56,883 nt of DNA from Gammaproteobacteria bacterium F7. Lineage in GTDB: Bacteria > Pseudomonadota > Gammaproteobacteria > Pseudomonadales > IMCC2047. A program made the position numbers and the translations under genes. The notes under the pieces are model-generated. The model saw only the letters and a list, made by a program, of their open reading frames with translations, was not told the DNA's origin and made no database searches. Of the stretch, positions 44,302 through 53,628 are shown one piece after another; the stretch's first letter is position 1; every line of letters starts with the position of its first letter. The stretch covers positions 1 through 56,883 of the forward strand of contig LUKI01000007.1 of assembly GCA_001593685.1 (NCBI GenBank). The letters are read 5' to 3'.

Positions 44302-44905
44302 TTTTAGAAACCTTCAGCAGTTTCTTCAGGTCATCAAGCACGTCACCGCCAGGATTCTGCGGCATGTAATACATCATCACGTTACCCAGTGGATCGCTGA
44401 TGAAAATATAACTTTCTCCGAGCGCTTTTCCGGCTGCTAGCTCATTATCGAGAAACACCTCAAACGCCATATAACTGGCGTGACTTAGGTGTAAGCGCGG
44501 GTAGCTGGCCTTAAAAGCCTCCACAGCCTCGCCATCAAGTTCTCCACCAATATTGATGTAATGCCTTACCACCCGATCGGCTTCACGTCCGAGCGCTACA
44601 TTTACTTGCCTCGCCTTATGTAGCTCGGCCTGACAGCTGGTACTGGCGCAGCTATTTTCTCCAAAAACAATTAATTGCCATTTACCTTCAACATCGCCCT
44701 GACCGGCCTGCTGTAAATTCAACTGTAGTTGCGCAACTGATAACGGCGGAATGATCAACATGCCCTTATTGGTTCGCCCCTGCGGCACCATGCTATTAGT
44801 GAAGTACATCACGAAAGCAACAATCACCGGCAGGCCTGCCACCAGAAATAAAAGTATCGGTATATATCGGTTGGATTTGCCCTTTGGGCTGGTTACATCA
44901 GTCAC
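44294..44905 (-). CDS. Membrane-anchored SCO-like protein of the oxidase operon
   Basis: This 203-residue protein has one N-terminal span (IPILLFLVAGLPVIVAFVMYF, residues 16-36) and a periplasmic domain of thioredoxin-like layout. FGENSCASTSC, a CX4C pair, stands at the place of the active site, and the end has IFISDPLGNVMMYYMPQ as in SCO proteins. It lacks the SCO CxxxC. It lies between surf1 and ctaA, so a role in oxidase assembly or thiol/copper handling is likely but unproven. Confidence 0.75.
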   Translation of the reverse strand: MTDVTSPKGKSNRYIPILLFLVAGLPVIVAFVMYFTNSMVPQGRTNKGMLIIPPLSVAQLQLNLQQAGQGDVEGKWQLIVFGENSCASTSCQAELHKARQVNVALGREADRVVRHYINIGGELDGEAVEAFKASYPRLHLSHASYMAFEVFLDNELAAGKALGESYIFISDPLGNVMMYYMPQNPGGDVLDDLKKLLKVSKIG

Positions 44906-44912
44906 TCATACC

Positions 44913-45665
44913 TCACTCATCCGTTCTTTTAAAACCCGCCCAAATAAACAGGCCTGTTAGCACCAAAGCCATTAAAAACCACTGTACGGCATAACCCAAG
45001 CTTTTTTGCGGAGCCGTATTTACAGGCTGCCAATTCACCTGAAAGCTTGTTGGATCAGTTTCAGCCAACCTTAGGAGATATGGAAACCCCGGCAACAACC
45101 CAGACCTGTTGTTCATGCGATCCAGCTCAACGCGTTGAATCACCTCAGGCCATTGCCCTGATAAAGGAACCTCAGTCAGCACAAACGTCTCCGCAGGCAA
45201 CACGACTTGCCCGATGATTTCTCGAACGCCTTCAATCGGCTCAATCGTTGGCAAAATATATCGCTCCGCCTGCATCGGAACCCAGCCACGATTTACCCAG
45301 ATACGCTCAACCTCTCCCCAACCGGCTAACAAAAGCTTAGGCACTAACTCGAAGGAAGAAATAACTTCATAGCCAGGGCGCCCCTGATAAACGCGATTGT
45401 CCAATAGAAATACATGTTGATTATCAAATTGTCCGCGCAGCTTTACAGGGTGATAACTGACGTCCTCAGTCGACTTCAGTTGCGTCAGCGAAACGGGCGC
45501 GGCCACCACGCGCTGGTCATAAAGATCCTGCAAGCCCTGCTTGTAGTCGGCACGATACAACTGCCAAAAACCCAACCCCACCAACAAGGGCAAAAATAGC
45601 AGATAAAAAAGTGTCAGTTTCCAGTTTGGTCTAAAGTTAGCCGTAATGTCTTTTGTCTCCACCAC
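44913..45665 (-). CDS. SURF1 family cytochrome oxidase assembly protein
   Basis: This 250-residue inner-membrane protein has a span at each end (LFYLLFLPLLVGLGFWQLYRA and YAVQWFLMALVLTGLFIWAGF) enclosing a periplasmic domain. The domain has PVKLRGQFDNQHVFLLDNR, PGYEVISSF and WVNRGWVPM, the SURF1 signatures. It assists haem A insertion into subunit I. It is divergent from the DUF2909 gene and followed after seven bases by the SCO-like gene. Confidence 0.9.
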   Translation of the reverse strand: MVETKDITANFRPNWKLTLFYLLFLPLLVGLGFWQLYRADYKQGLQDLYDQRVVAAPVSLTQLKSTEDVSYHPVKLRGQFDNQHVFLLDNRVYQGRPGYEVISSFELVPKLLLAGWGEVERIWVNRGWVPMQAERYILPTIEPIEGVREIIGQVVLPAETFVLTEVPLSGQWPEVIQRVELDRMNNRSGLLPGFPYLLRLAETDPTSFQVNWQPVNTAPQKSLGYAVQWFLMALVLTGLFIWAGFKRTDE

Positions 45666-45706
45666 AGGTTAGGATAGATTCGAAATAAACTCCGTGGAAC
45701 ACTGCT

Positions 45707-45916
45707 ATGTGGCTGAAACCGACCATTGCGATTCTTTTTATAGCTATTCTCATCAGCCTGGCAGCCAGCGTTATTTTTCTATTGAAAGACCAGGGCTCCA
45801 GAGACCGTACACGCAAATTACTGGGTATACGTATCGTACTGGCAGTCGCCCTGTTGAGCCTTATCAGTTATGGACTTTGGACAGGACAACTCACTATCAG
45901 CGCGCCCTGGTATTAA
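45707..45916 (+). CDS. DUF2909 twin-span membrane protein
   Basis: This 69-residue protein has two hydrophobic segments (IAILFIAILISLAASVIFLL and IVLAVALLSLISYGLWTG) joined by the charged KDQGSRDRTRKLLGIR loop, which matches DUF2909. Its function is unknown, but the family occurs inside aa3 oxidase operons, so an assembly role is suspected. It is the only gene of this block on the plus strand. Confidence 0.75.
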   Translation: MWLKPTIAILFIAILISLAASVIFLLKDQGSRDRTRKLLGIRIVLAVALLSLISYGLWTGQLTISAPWY

Positions 45917-45978
45917 TGGCTCGAAGCGCACCTGCAGGTAAAACTTCAGCCTTACACGTCAGACCTACAGCACTGCGG

Positions 45979-46872
45979 CTACATAATATAAACAAAAATA
46001 AACAGCCCGACCCATACCACATCAACGAAATGCCAGTACCAGGAAGCTGCTTCAAAACCAAAGTGTTCCTGCGGCGTGAAATGTCCTTTAAATGCCCTCA
46101 ATAGCATGACCGTTAACATAAAGGCCCCAATGGTTACATGGGCACCATGAAAACCGGTCAACATAAAGAAAGTAGACCCGTAAATACCTGATTTCAGTGT
46201 CAAACCCAATTCATTGTAGGCTTCAGCATATTCCTCAATCTGAAAGCCCAAGAATGCCAGCCCCAATACAATGGTTATAGCCAGCCACATCTTAAGGCGA
46301 GCCCGGTTACCAGCCTTCAGCGCCGTATGCGCCAAATGCACCGTAACACTGGATGACAGCAGTAAAATTGTATTGACTAGCGGCAGTCCCCAGGGATGAA
46401 TAACCTCTTTTGGGCCTGCGAACTGAGTGGCATCGGGCGTCTCCATCAGCGGCCAGGCTGCCTGAAACTCCGGCCACAACATAGCACTGATGCCTTTATC
46501 CCCCTCACCCGCCAACCAGGGCACGGCCAAATTACGCACATAATACAGCGCGCCAAAAAACGCAGCGAAAAACATCACCTCAGAGAAAATAAACCAGCCC
46601 ATGCCCCAGACAAAAGAACGGTTCAACTGCCCACTATATAAACCACTATGATTTTCAGCGATCACCTTGGCAAACCAGGTATAAAGCGTTGCAGCTATAA
46701 TGATAAAACCCGTAAACATAACCCAGTGGGCAGAAGAGTCCTCAACACCCGCGGTCAGATCATTCATCATCGTGCCAGCGCCAATTACGGTCACAGCGAG
46801 GCCAATGGCCATAAAAATAGGTAGCCGACTTTTTTCGGGAACGTAATAGGTTTGATAACCGTCAGTTGACAT
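45979..46872 (-). CDS. ctaE: Cytochrome c oxidase subunit III
   Basis: This 297-residue protein has seven hydrophobic segments. Subunit III signatures are RSFVWGMGWFIFSEVMFFAAFF near residue 95, LLLSSSVTVHLAHTAL, GSTFFMLTGFHGAHVTIGAF and ASWYWHFVDVVWVGLFIFVY at the end. The ATG at 46872 has GGAG eight bases upstream and gives MSTDGYQTYYVPE; the frame extends to 46899. The third subunit of the aa3 oxidase, it follows ctaG. Confidence 0.95.
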   Translation of the reverse strand: MSTDGYQTYYVPEKSRLPIFMAIGLAVTVIGAGTMMNDLTAGVEDSSAHWVMFTGFIIIAATLYTWFAKVIAENHSGLYSGQLNRSFVWGMGWFIFSEVMFFAAFFGALYYVRNLAVPWLAGEGDKGISAMLWPEFQAAWPLMETPDATQFAGPKEVIHPWGLPLVNTILLLSSSVTVHLAHTALKAGNRARLKMWLAITIVLGLAFLGFQIEEYAEAYNELGLTLKSGIYGSTFFMLTGFHGAHVTIGAFMLTVMLLRAFKGHFTPQEHFGFEAASWYWHFVDVVWVGLFIFVYIM

Positions 46873-46914
46873 ATTTTGTCTCCTTACACGTTCTTTCAAT
46901 TGTTCTTTGAACCG

Positions 46915-47460
46915 CTAGTTCGCCGCTACCTCAGGCAAATTGAACAGGGTATAAGACAGCGTTAACTTGGAAACCCTGTCCGGAATATCCGCATCAACAA
47001 AAAACTTCAGTGGCATCTCAACACTTTCGCCCGGCTCAAGCACCTGTTGGTTAAAGCAAAAACACTCGGTTTTATGGAAGTATTGAGCGACCGAAAAAGG
47101 CGCAACACTCGGCACAGCCTGAGCAACCATTCGCTGATTGGTGTTATTTTTTGCCACGAAATAGGTACCATGCATCTCCCCGGGACGTACCTTCATTTTC
47201 ACTTCAGATGGGCTGAACTGCCAGGGCATATCCGCGTTATTACTGGTCGTAAATTGCACCGTCACCCAACGTGTTTCATCCACAGCAGGCCTTTCGGAAA
47301 CAACGTACTGGTCACCCGTTTTGCCATTAAGGCCAGTCACATCACAGATCACGTCATAAATCGGCACCAGCAAAAAACCAAAACAGAACATACCCAGCAC
47401 CACGGCCAGCAGTTTTACTGGATTCATCGGCTTTTTATTGCCAGGCAGTTTCTCACTCAT
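46915..47460 (-). CDS. ctaG: Cytochrome c oxidase assembly protein CtaG (Cox11)
   Basis: This 181-residue protein has one N-terminal span (LLAVVLGMFCFGFLLVPIYDV) and a periplasmic immunoglobulin-like domain. The copper motif CFCFN lies in YFHKTECFCFNQQ near residue 130. It delivers copper to the CuB site of subunit I. It sits between cox1 and cox3, the usual order in gammaproteobacteria. Confidence 0.95.
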   Translation of the reverse strand: MSEKLPGNKKPMNPVKLLAVVLGMFCFGFLLVPIYDVICDVTGLNGKTGDQYVVSERPAVDETRWVTVQFTTSNNADMPWQFSPSEVKMKVRPGEMHGTYFVAKNNTNQRMVAQAVPSVAPFSVAQYFHKTECFCFNQQVLEPGESVEMPLKFFVDADIPDRVSKLTLSYTLFNLPEVAAN

Positions 47461-47481
47461 CCTTTACGCTCCTTCAACCAC

Positions 47482-49068
47482 CTACTTCACATCCGGTGGA
47501 GTTGAAAAAGTGTGATAGGGCGCAGGCGAAGGAATTGTCCACTCCAGCCCTTCCGGGTTATCCCATACTTCAGCGGTGGCTTTTTTACCACTGACAATCG
47601 TTTTAATCACAATGAATAAAAACAGCAGTTGTGTCGTGCCAAAAATAAAGGCCCCTACCGATGCGATCTGGTTAAAATCGGCAAACTGCAAGGCGTAATC
47701 AGGAATGCGCCGCGGCATACCCGCCAAGCCAACAAAGTGCATCGGGAAGAAGGTCATATTCATTCCGACAAATGATAGCCAGAAGTGCAACTTGCCCAGT
47801 TTTTCGTCATACATATTGCCGCACCACTTGGGCAACCAGTAATAAACTCCGGCAAAAATACCGAAGATCGCCCCGGGCACAAGCACATAGTGAAAATGGG
47901 CCACCACAAAATAGGTATCATGGTATTGGAAATCCACCGGCGCAATGGCCAGCATCAAGCCGGAGAATCCTCCAATGGTAAACAACACCACAAAGGCCAC
48001 CGCGTAAAGCATGGGCGTCTCAAAGGTCAACGCGCCTTTGAACATAGTCGCCACCCAATTGAACACCTTTACCCCGGTCGGTACAGCAATCAGCATCGTC
48101 GCATACATAAAGAACAGCTCACCGGCCAATGGCATGCCCACCGTAAACATGTGGTGAGCCCAGACAATAAACGACAGAAAGGCGATAGAAGAGGTGGCGT
48201 AAACCATCGAGGTATAACCAAACAGCTTCTTACGGCTGAAGGTGGGAATGATCTGCGAGACGATACCAAAAGCCGGCAGAATCATGATGTACACTTCCGG
48301 ATGGCCAAAGAACCAGAAGACATGCTGGAATAACACGGGATCTCCACCACCGGCCGCGCTGAAGAAGCTGGTTCCAAAGTGAATATCCATCAACATCATG
48401 GTCACCACACCGGCCAGCACCGGCATGACAGCAATCAACAAATACGCAGTGATCAGCCAGGTCCATACAAATAGCGGCATTTTCATCAGTGTCATTTGCG
48501 GGGTACGCAGATTAAGAATGGTGGCGATAATATTGATTGCACCCATAATCGACGAAGCACCCATAATGTGCACCCCAAAAATAAAATAGGTCACCGTCGA
48601 CGGTGCATAGGTTGTTGAAAGTGGCGCATAAAACGTCCAGCCAAAGTTTGGTGCCCCCTCCTCCATAAACAACGTAGATAGCAGCAATGCAAATGCAAAA
48701 GGTAATATCCAGAAACTCAGGTTATTCATCCGTGGTAGCGCCATATCGGGCGCGCCTATCATCATCGGAATAAGCCAGTTTGCCAGCCCCACAAATGCAG
48801 GCATCACCGCCCCAAAAACCATAATCAGGCCGTGCATAGTGGTCATTTGGTTAAAAAACTCCGGCTCAACAATCTGTAAGCCAGGCTCAAAGAGTTCCGC
48901 ACGAATCACCAGCGCCATACAGCCGCCAGTTAGAAACATAATAAAGCTGAACCATAGATACAGCGTGCCGATGTCCTTATGGTTAGTGGTATAAACCCAA
49001 CGTCGCCAACCCTTAGCAGGACCGTGATGATCGTGACTGTGATCGTGTGACTCCAAGACTGCGCTCAT
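47482..49068 (-). CDS. ctaD: Cytochrome c oxidase subunit I (aa3 type)
   Basis: This 528-residue haem-copper oxidase core has 12 spans. Low-spin haem and CuB ligands are evident in TMHGLIMVFGAVMP, WFFGHPEVYIMILP (His-Glu-Val-Tyr, the cross-linked pair), WAHHMFTVGM (CuB histidines) and YFVVAHFHYVL. The EVYI motif marks a type A oxidase with a haem A centre. The N-terminus is His-rich (ESHDHSHDHHGPA). GGAGGGATGACAG precedes the ATG. It follows subunit II by 12 bases. Confidence 0.97.
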   Translation of the reverse strand: MSAVLESHDHSHDHHGPAKGWRRWVYTTNHKDIGTLYLWFSFIMFLTGGCMALVIRAELFEPGLQIVEPEFFNQMTTMHGLIMVFGAVMPAFVGLANWLIPMMIGAPDMALPRMNNLSFWILPFAFALLLSTLFMEEGAPNFGWTFYAPLSTTYAPSTVTYFIFGVHIMGASSIMGAINIIATILNLRTPQMTLMKMPLFVWTWLITAYLLIAVMPVLAGVVTMMLMDIHFGTSFFSAAGGGDPVLFQHVFWFFGHPEVYIMILPAFGIVSQIIPTFSRKKLFGYTSMVYATSSIAFLSFIVWAHHMFTVGMPLAGELFFMYATMLIAVPTGVKVFNWVATMFKGALTFETPMLYAVAFVVLFTIGGFSGLMLAIAPVDFQYHDTYFVVAHFHYVLVPGAIFGIFAGVYYWLPKWCGNMYDEKLGKLHFWLSFVGMNMTFFPMHFVGLAGMPRRIPDYALQFADFNQIASVGAFIFGTTQLLFLFIVIKTIVSGKKATAEVWDNPEGLEWTIPSPAPYHTFSTPPDVK

Positions 49069-49080
49069 CTGTCATCCCTC

Positions 49081-50208
49081 CTATTCTGCGGTTTGCATGT
49101 TGGCAATATCGACAGGCTGAATCATGTCACCCTTACTGTTGCCCCAGGCGTTGCGCTCATAGGTAATGACAGCCGCCAGTTCAACCGGGCTTAGCTGTGA
49201 CCCAAAGGCCGCCATGTAAGTACCGGGCTTACCCTTCAAAACGATATCGATATGGCTCTGTATCGGACCCGTAGCAATTGCGCTACCCTTGAGCGCGGGA
49301 AAAGCAGGAGGGATACCAGAACCATCAGCGTTATGGCAGGCTGCGCAATTAGTGGCATAAACCTTCTCGCCACGCGCCATCAATCCCTCAAGCGTCCACA
49401 CCTTATCGCGTAGCTCTCGCTCTTTGGCCGCAGCCTCCTGACGTTGAGCAATCCAGGCGTCGTAATCCTCCTGGGTCTTCGCTTCAACAACAATGGGCAT
49501 AAAGCCATGATCCTTGCCACACAGCTCTGCACATTGTCCTCGATAGATACCTGGCTCGGGAATAATGGTCCAGGCCTCATTCACAAACCCAGGAATAGCA
49601 TCTTTTTTAACCGCGATTTCCGGTACCCACCAGGAGTGGATCACGTCGTTAGCCGTTACCAGAAAACGCACCTTCTTGTTGATAGGCACAACCAGAGGCT
49701 CATCGACTTCCAGTAAATAATGTTCGTTTTTATCTCGACGGTTATATATTTCGTCGGTGGGCGTTGAAAGGTTACTGAAAAAACCGACCCCTTCTTCTAT
49801 GTAATCGTAGTGCCATTTCCACTGATAGCCTGTCACCTTAATATCAAGATCAGACTCACTGGGATCATAAATATTAATCAGCGCACTGGTAGCAGGAATG
49901 GCCATGCCAATAAGAATGGCAAAGGGAATAGCGGTCCAGATAATTTCAACGGTGGTGCTTTCATGGAAGGTGGCGGGCTTTGCGCCAAGGGATTTGCGGT
50001 GAGCGATGATGGACCAGAACATGATGCCGAAAACGACGACGCCAATAATCACACAAATCCAGAAAATGATCATATGCAGGTCATAGATCTGCTGGCTAAC
50101 CTCCGTGACACCGGGCGTCATATTGACTTCCCAGTCGGCCCTCACGGTCAGGCTCAAGAACAGTAAGACCCCTATCCAGAGCCTACAGGGTATTGCTTTC
50201 GACAACAT
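49081..50208 (-). CDS. ctaC: Cytochrome c oxidase subunit II with fused cytochrome c
   Basis: This 375-residue protein has a signal peptide, two spans, and a cupredoxin domain with the CuA site (VIHSWWVPEIAVKKDAIPG, then GQCAELCGKDHGFMPI). A C-terminal cytochrome c domain carries CAACHNADG near residue 291 and a methionine in AAFGSQLS-adjacent GTYMAAFG. The fusion defines a caa3-like oxidase that can accept electrons directly. It is first in the operon, with 246 bases to the divergent MATE gene. Confidence 0.95.
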   Translation of the reverse strand: MLSKAIPCRLWIGVLLFLSLTVRADWEVNMTPGVTEVSQQIYDLHMIIFWICVIIGVVVFGIMFWSIIAHRKSLGAKPATFHESTTVEIIWTAIPFAILIGMAIPATSALINIYDPSESDLDIKVTGYQWKWHYDYIEEGVGFFSNLSTPTDEIYNRRDKNEHYLLEVDEPLVVPINKKVRFLVTANDVIHSWWVPEIAVKKDAIPGFVNEAWTIIPEPGIYRGQCAELCGKDHGFMPIVVEAKTQEDYDAWIAQRQEAAAKERELRDKVWTLEGLMARGEKVYATNCAACHNADGSGIPPAFPALKGSAIATGPIQSHIDIVLKGKPGTYMAAFGSQLSPVELAAVITYERNAWGNSKGDMIQPVDIANMQTAE

Positions 50209-50454
50209 CCCTCCACGCCTCCTGCTTGTTGTTAGATTTATAGTTTAACTATCTATCTTTTCTACAACGTTACAGCGCGGCGCCCTCAAATTAGGGAGAA
50301 GACGCCCACGACATTATAACCACGCACACATAAAATCTGCAATGAGCCAAGTCAGACCGTTGTTGTTTGCCCCCGTTATGTCGATAATTCATACCCCTTT
50401 GCCTAGATTAATCAGCATTCATATAGGCTTTCGCCAACGTTACAGAACGACACT

Positions 50455-51768
50455 ATGACCTCCTCCCTGCATAAACGCATCTGGCTAATTGCTGGCCCCA
50501 TGATTTTAGCCAATCTCACCGTGCCAATTCTTGGCCTGGTGGACACCGCTATTCTGGGCCACCTGAGCCATGCTCACTATTTAGGAGCCGTTGCATTGGG
50601 GGCCGTCATTTTTGACATTATGTTCTGGGCCTTCGGCTTTTTACGTATGGGCACCACCGGCCTCACAGCGCAAGCCTATGGCTCCAATGATCTACAAAAA
50701 ACCCGGCTGTTGTTATGGCAGTCCCTGCTGGTTGCCGTCAGCATCGGCGGGGTTATTATCTTGCTGCAAGCACCTCTTTTTAGCGCAGCATTTGCCTATA
50801 TGTCGCCCAGCCCAGAGGTCGAAAAATGGGCACGCATTTATTGTGATATTCGCATCTGGGCCGCCCCCGCAACACTTGCTCACTACGTCATTTACGGCTG
50901 GCTATTAAGCATCGGAAAAACCCGTACAGTGTTAGCGCTCACTATCATCGCTAATCTTATTAACATTAGCCTTGATTACCTATTCGTTATGCAATTCGAC
51001 ATGCTCACCGCCGGTGTTGCCTGGGGCTCATTGATCGCAGAGTACAGCCTGGTCATTCTAGGGCTTTGGGTAGTCAAGCAGAGCACTCGCGACATGGGCA
51101 ATGAATCCTTACAACAACAGCTGCTCCGTGTTGCCGACTACCGCCAACTGTTCACCGTCAACCGCTATATCTTTATCCGCACCCTGTGCCTGCTGTTTAC
51201 GATTTCGTTTTTTTACGCCCGCAGCGCCCAACAGGACGACATCACTCTCAGCGCCAATGCTATTTTAATGACATTACTGATGGTGTTTTCCTACGCTCAG
51301 GACGGTTTCGCCAATGCTGCCGAGGTGTTGTCAGGTCGAGCGATTGGTGCCCGCAATCTACAAACCTTCAAGCAAATCAACCGCGGTTGTGCGCTCTGGT
51401 GCCTCTACACATCAATATTTTTTACCCTGTCACTCATCATCTTTGATGAAACCATCATTGGCCTGCTAACGGATATTGATAGTGTCGTACAAACGACATT
51501 GATCTACTGGCCATGGCTGATCCTGCTGCCCTTCGCTGCGGCCTGGAGCTTTTTGCTGGACGGTATTTTTGTTGGTGCCACCAAAGCCCGCGCCATGCAA
51601 AACACCATGCTATTTTCCTCCTTTTGCATATTTTTACCCGCCTGGTATCTGCTCACCCCCTGGGGCAACCATGGCCTGTGGATTGCTTTTTTGTGTTTCC
51701 ACGCCGCGCGCAGCATTTCCATGGCATTTGTGTATTATTACTACAGCAAACAACGGCAATGGATTTAA
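50455..51768 (+). CDS. MATE family efflux protein (DinF-like)
   Basis: This 437-residue protein has twelve hydrophobic segments in two halves. MATE signatures are PMILANLTVPILGLVDTAIL near residue 15, MGTTGLTAQAYG near 80, and the second-half counterpart QDGFANAAEVLSGRAIGARN near 280. It is a cation-coupled exporter; the DinF subgroup is suggested by length and by the second-half motif. The substrate is unknown. It is divergent from ctaC and followed after 50 bases by the TraB/GumN gene. Confidence 0.9.
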   Translation: MTSSLHKRIWLIAGPMILANLTVPILGLVDTAILGHLSHAHYLGAVALGAVIFDIMFWAFGFLRMGTTGLTAQAYGSNDLQKTRLLLWQSLLVAVSIGGVIILLQAPLFSAAFAYMSPSPEVEKWARIYCDIRIWAAPATLAHYVIYGWLLSIGKTRTVLALTIIANLINISLDYLFVMQFDMLTAGVAWGSLIAEYSLVILGLWVVKQSTRDMGNESLQQQLLRVADYRQLFTVNRYIFIRTLCLLFTISFFYARSAQQDDITLSANAILMTLLMVFSYAQDGFANAAEVLSGRAIGARNLQTFKQINRGCALWCLYTSIFFTLSLIIFDETIIGLLTDIDSVVQTTLIYWPWLILLPFAAAWSFLLDGIFVGATKARAMQNTMLFSSFCIFLPAWYLLTPWGNHGLWIAFLCFHAARSISMAFVYYYYSKQRQWI

Positions 51769-51818
51769 TAGGTCACTCAGCTGTCTGACTAGCCACTGCC
51801 ACTTACAGGACGTTTCAA

Positions 51819-52709
51819 ATGATCAGAACATTACAAGCCACACGTCAATTCATTGTATTTTTAACCCTCGCATTTTGCGCCTCACTTGTTCAGGCCGCCG
51901 AAAACAAGGGCTTCCTTTGGAAAGTTAGCGACCACAACAGCAGCGTTTACCTACTCGGCTCAGTACACTTTGCCAATGCCGATTACTACCCCATGAGCCA
52001 CAATATCGAAACAGCCTTTGCTGAAGCTGATAGGCTGGCCGTCGAAATTGATGTCACCGCGCTCGACCCGCTGAAAACACAACTGCTCATGCAGAAAATG
52101 GGAAACTACAGTGACGGCCGCACACTCAAGGACGAGCTAAACCCAGAAACATTACAAAAACTGGAGTCCTACCTGGCAACAAAGGGCTTCCCCTCTCACC
52201 TCTTTATGAGCCAAAAGCCCGGCATGCTCATCATGTCACTCACCAGTATGGAACTGATGAATCTAGGTATGCTGCCGCAGTTCGGCATCGATCTGCATTT
52301 TCTCAGCCGCGCCAAGGGCAACAAACAGATCGTCGAACTGGAAACCATCGAACAACAAATGGAATTGCTGCTCAATATAGATGACGGCGACGCGGCCCTG
52401 GCTCAAACACTTGATGAGTTTCCGTCCTTTCCGGTTTTATCCAAGCAACTCTTTAAAGCCTGGCAGACTGGCGACACAAGCGTTATGCAAAAACTGCTGA
52501 TTGAAGAGCCGCTACAAAAATACCCGGAATCCAAGGCCTATTTCGACAAGCTGTTTACGGATCGAAACATCACCATGGCAGAAAAAGTAAAAGGGTTTTT
52601 AGACGAAGACAAAACCTACTTTGTGACTGTAGGGGCTGGGCACCTGATTGGTGAAAATGGCGTTATAGGCCTGCTTGAGAAGAGCAGGTTAAAAATTAAT
52701 CGCAAATAG
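51819..52709 (+). CDS. TraB/GumN family protein
   Basis: This 296-residue protein has a signal peptide (FIVFLTLAFCASLVQA). The family's first motif is VYLLGSVHFANADYYPM near residue 45, the middle one is GIDLHFLSRAKGNKQIVELE near 160, and the last is TYFVTVGAGHLIGENGVIGLLE near 268. The paired GxxH and Glu residues suggest a metal-dependent hydrolase or protease, but function is not established. It is predicted to be periplasmic. It is probably co-transcribed with the MATE gene. Confidence 0.88.
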   Translation: MIRTLQATRQFIVFLTLAFCASLVQAAENKGFLWKVSDHNSSVYLLGSVHFANADYYPMSHNIETAFAEADRLAVEIDVTALDPLKTQLLMQKMGNYSDGRTLKDELNPETLQKLESYLATKGFPSHLFMSQKPGMLIMSLTSMELMNLGMLPQFGIDLHFLSRAKGNKQIVELETIEQQMELLLNIDDGDAALAQTLDEFPSFPVLSKQLFKAWQTGDTSVMQKLLIEEPLQKYPESKAYFDKLFTDRNITMAEKVKGFLDEDKTYFVTVGAGHLIGENGVIGLLEKSRLKINRK

Positions 52710-52743
52710 CTGCAAAATAACTCATATGAAATTACCAATAGTC

Positions 52744-53589
52744 TCATGGACTGTATTGATACTGGTTTTGTAAGTCATTCAAAGTTGTTAGATGAATCTT
52801 AACTGTTACTTTGAACTGCCGTATAAAAACACTTAACCAGTTTTCTAAATTTGATATTTTCACGCTTGGGTTATCAACAACTACAAAAACATGCAGGATA
52901 AATTTCTTGTCGTAGTGCTCTGCAAAATCAACAGAAAGAGCTTCCGATTGCTCAATGGATTTCAATAGCCGGTGGGTGTCTACATGCTCTGTTTTGAAAA
53001 GTTTTACCTCAACTGCATGTACTTCTCTATCACCCTCACCAAATGCATCAAAAATAACAGCAGCACCCGTACTAGGCAGAACCACACGAACATCTGTTTG
53101 AAAGTTTATCCCAAGCTCTTTAGAAAGTTTATTTACTGCGAGCTTCTCCGTTAAAGTTACATCGGCCATAACCTGACGCAATCTGGTAAAGTTTGTTTTG
53201 GTTGTTTGAGTAGACTCGTTTATCGATTTACTACTAGCCTCACCTTCAACAGCACGCCCAGAATTATTACTTCCTTCCTCAATTTCTTGGACTTCCTCCT
53301 GCAATTTATTACCCTGTTCTTCAGGAGATGCTACTCCATAAGGATTTACAAAATGTTGCTCATTTTTGTAATCAGAAGGTGCGTACAAAACTCTATGGTT
53401 AAAATTTAATGTTAAAAAGAACGCTGCTACCAAAGAGATAGGAAATATCATCAAAAACCAAATGTAGATTTCCTGCTTATCCGGATCAATAAAAGGTAAT
53501 ACAGTTGTTCCACTGGTTTCTGCGATAGCTGCAAATATTGAGATAACCGTCAGCGGGTTTTTTATATGTCCAACTTTTTCAATCAACAT
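52744..53589 (-). CDS. Two-span membrane protein with PD-(D/E)XK-like domain
   Basis: This 281-residue protein is of unknown family. Two hydrophobic segments (residues about 13-35 and 43-64) are followed by an acidic, low-complexity linker (70-130). The soluble domain contains AVIFDAFGEGD and HAVEVKLFK near residue 178-197, matching the D...EVK core of PD-(D/E)XK nuclease folds. AAGGAGGA lies close before the ATG. Base composition is more A/T-rich than the flanking genes and no neighbour is related, so acquisition by transfer is possible. A membrane-held nuclease in stress or defence is a guess only. Confidence 0.65.
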   Translation of the reverse strand: MLIEKVGHIKNPLTVISIFAAIAETSGTTVLPFIDPDKQEIYIWFLMIFPISLVAAFFLTLNFNHRVLYAPSDYKNEQHFVNPYGVASPEEQGNKLQEEVQEIEEGSNNSGRAVEGEASSKSINESTQTTKTNFTRLRQVMADVTLTEKLAVNKLSKELGINFQTDVRVVLPSTGAAVIFDAFGEGDREVHAVEVKLFKTEHVDTHRLLKSIEQSEALSVDFAEHYDKKFILHVFVVVDNPSVKISNLENWLSVFIRQFKVTVKIHLTTLNDLQNQYQYSP

Positions 53590-53628
53590 TTTCCTCCTTG
53601 AGTAATGTTATTGCATTCCGACAAAACT

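Noticed and set aside
50265-50445. CAACGTTACAG present twice (50265 and 50435) between ctaC and the MATE gene
   Set aside because: Only 11 bases, and no symmetry or promoter placement supports a regulatory role.
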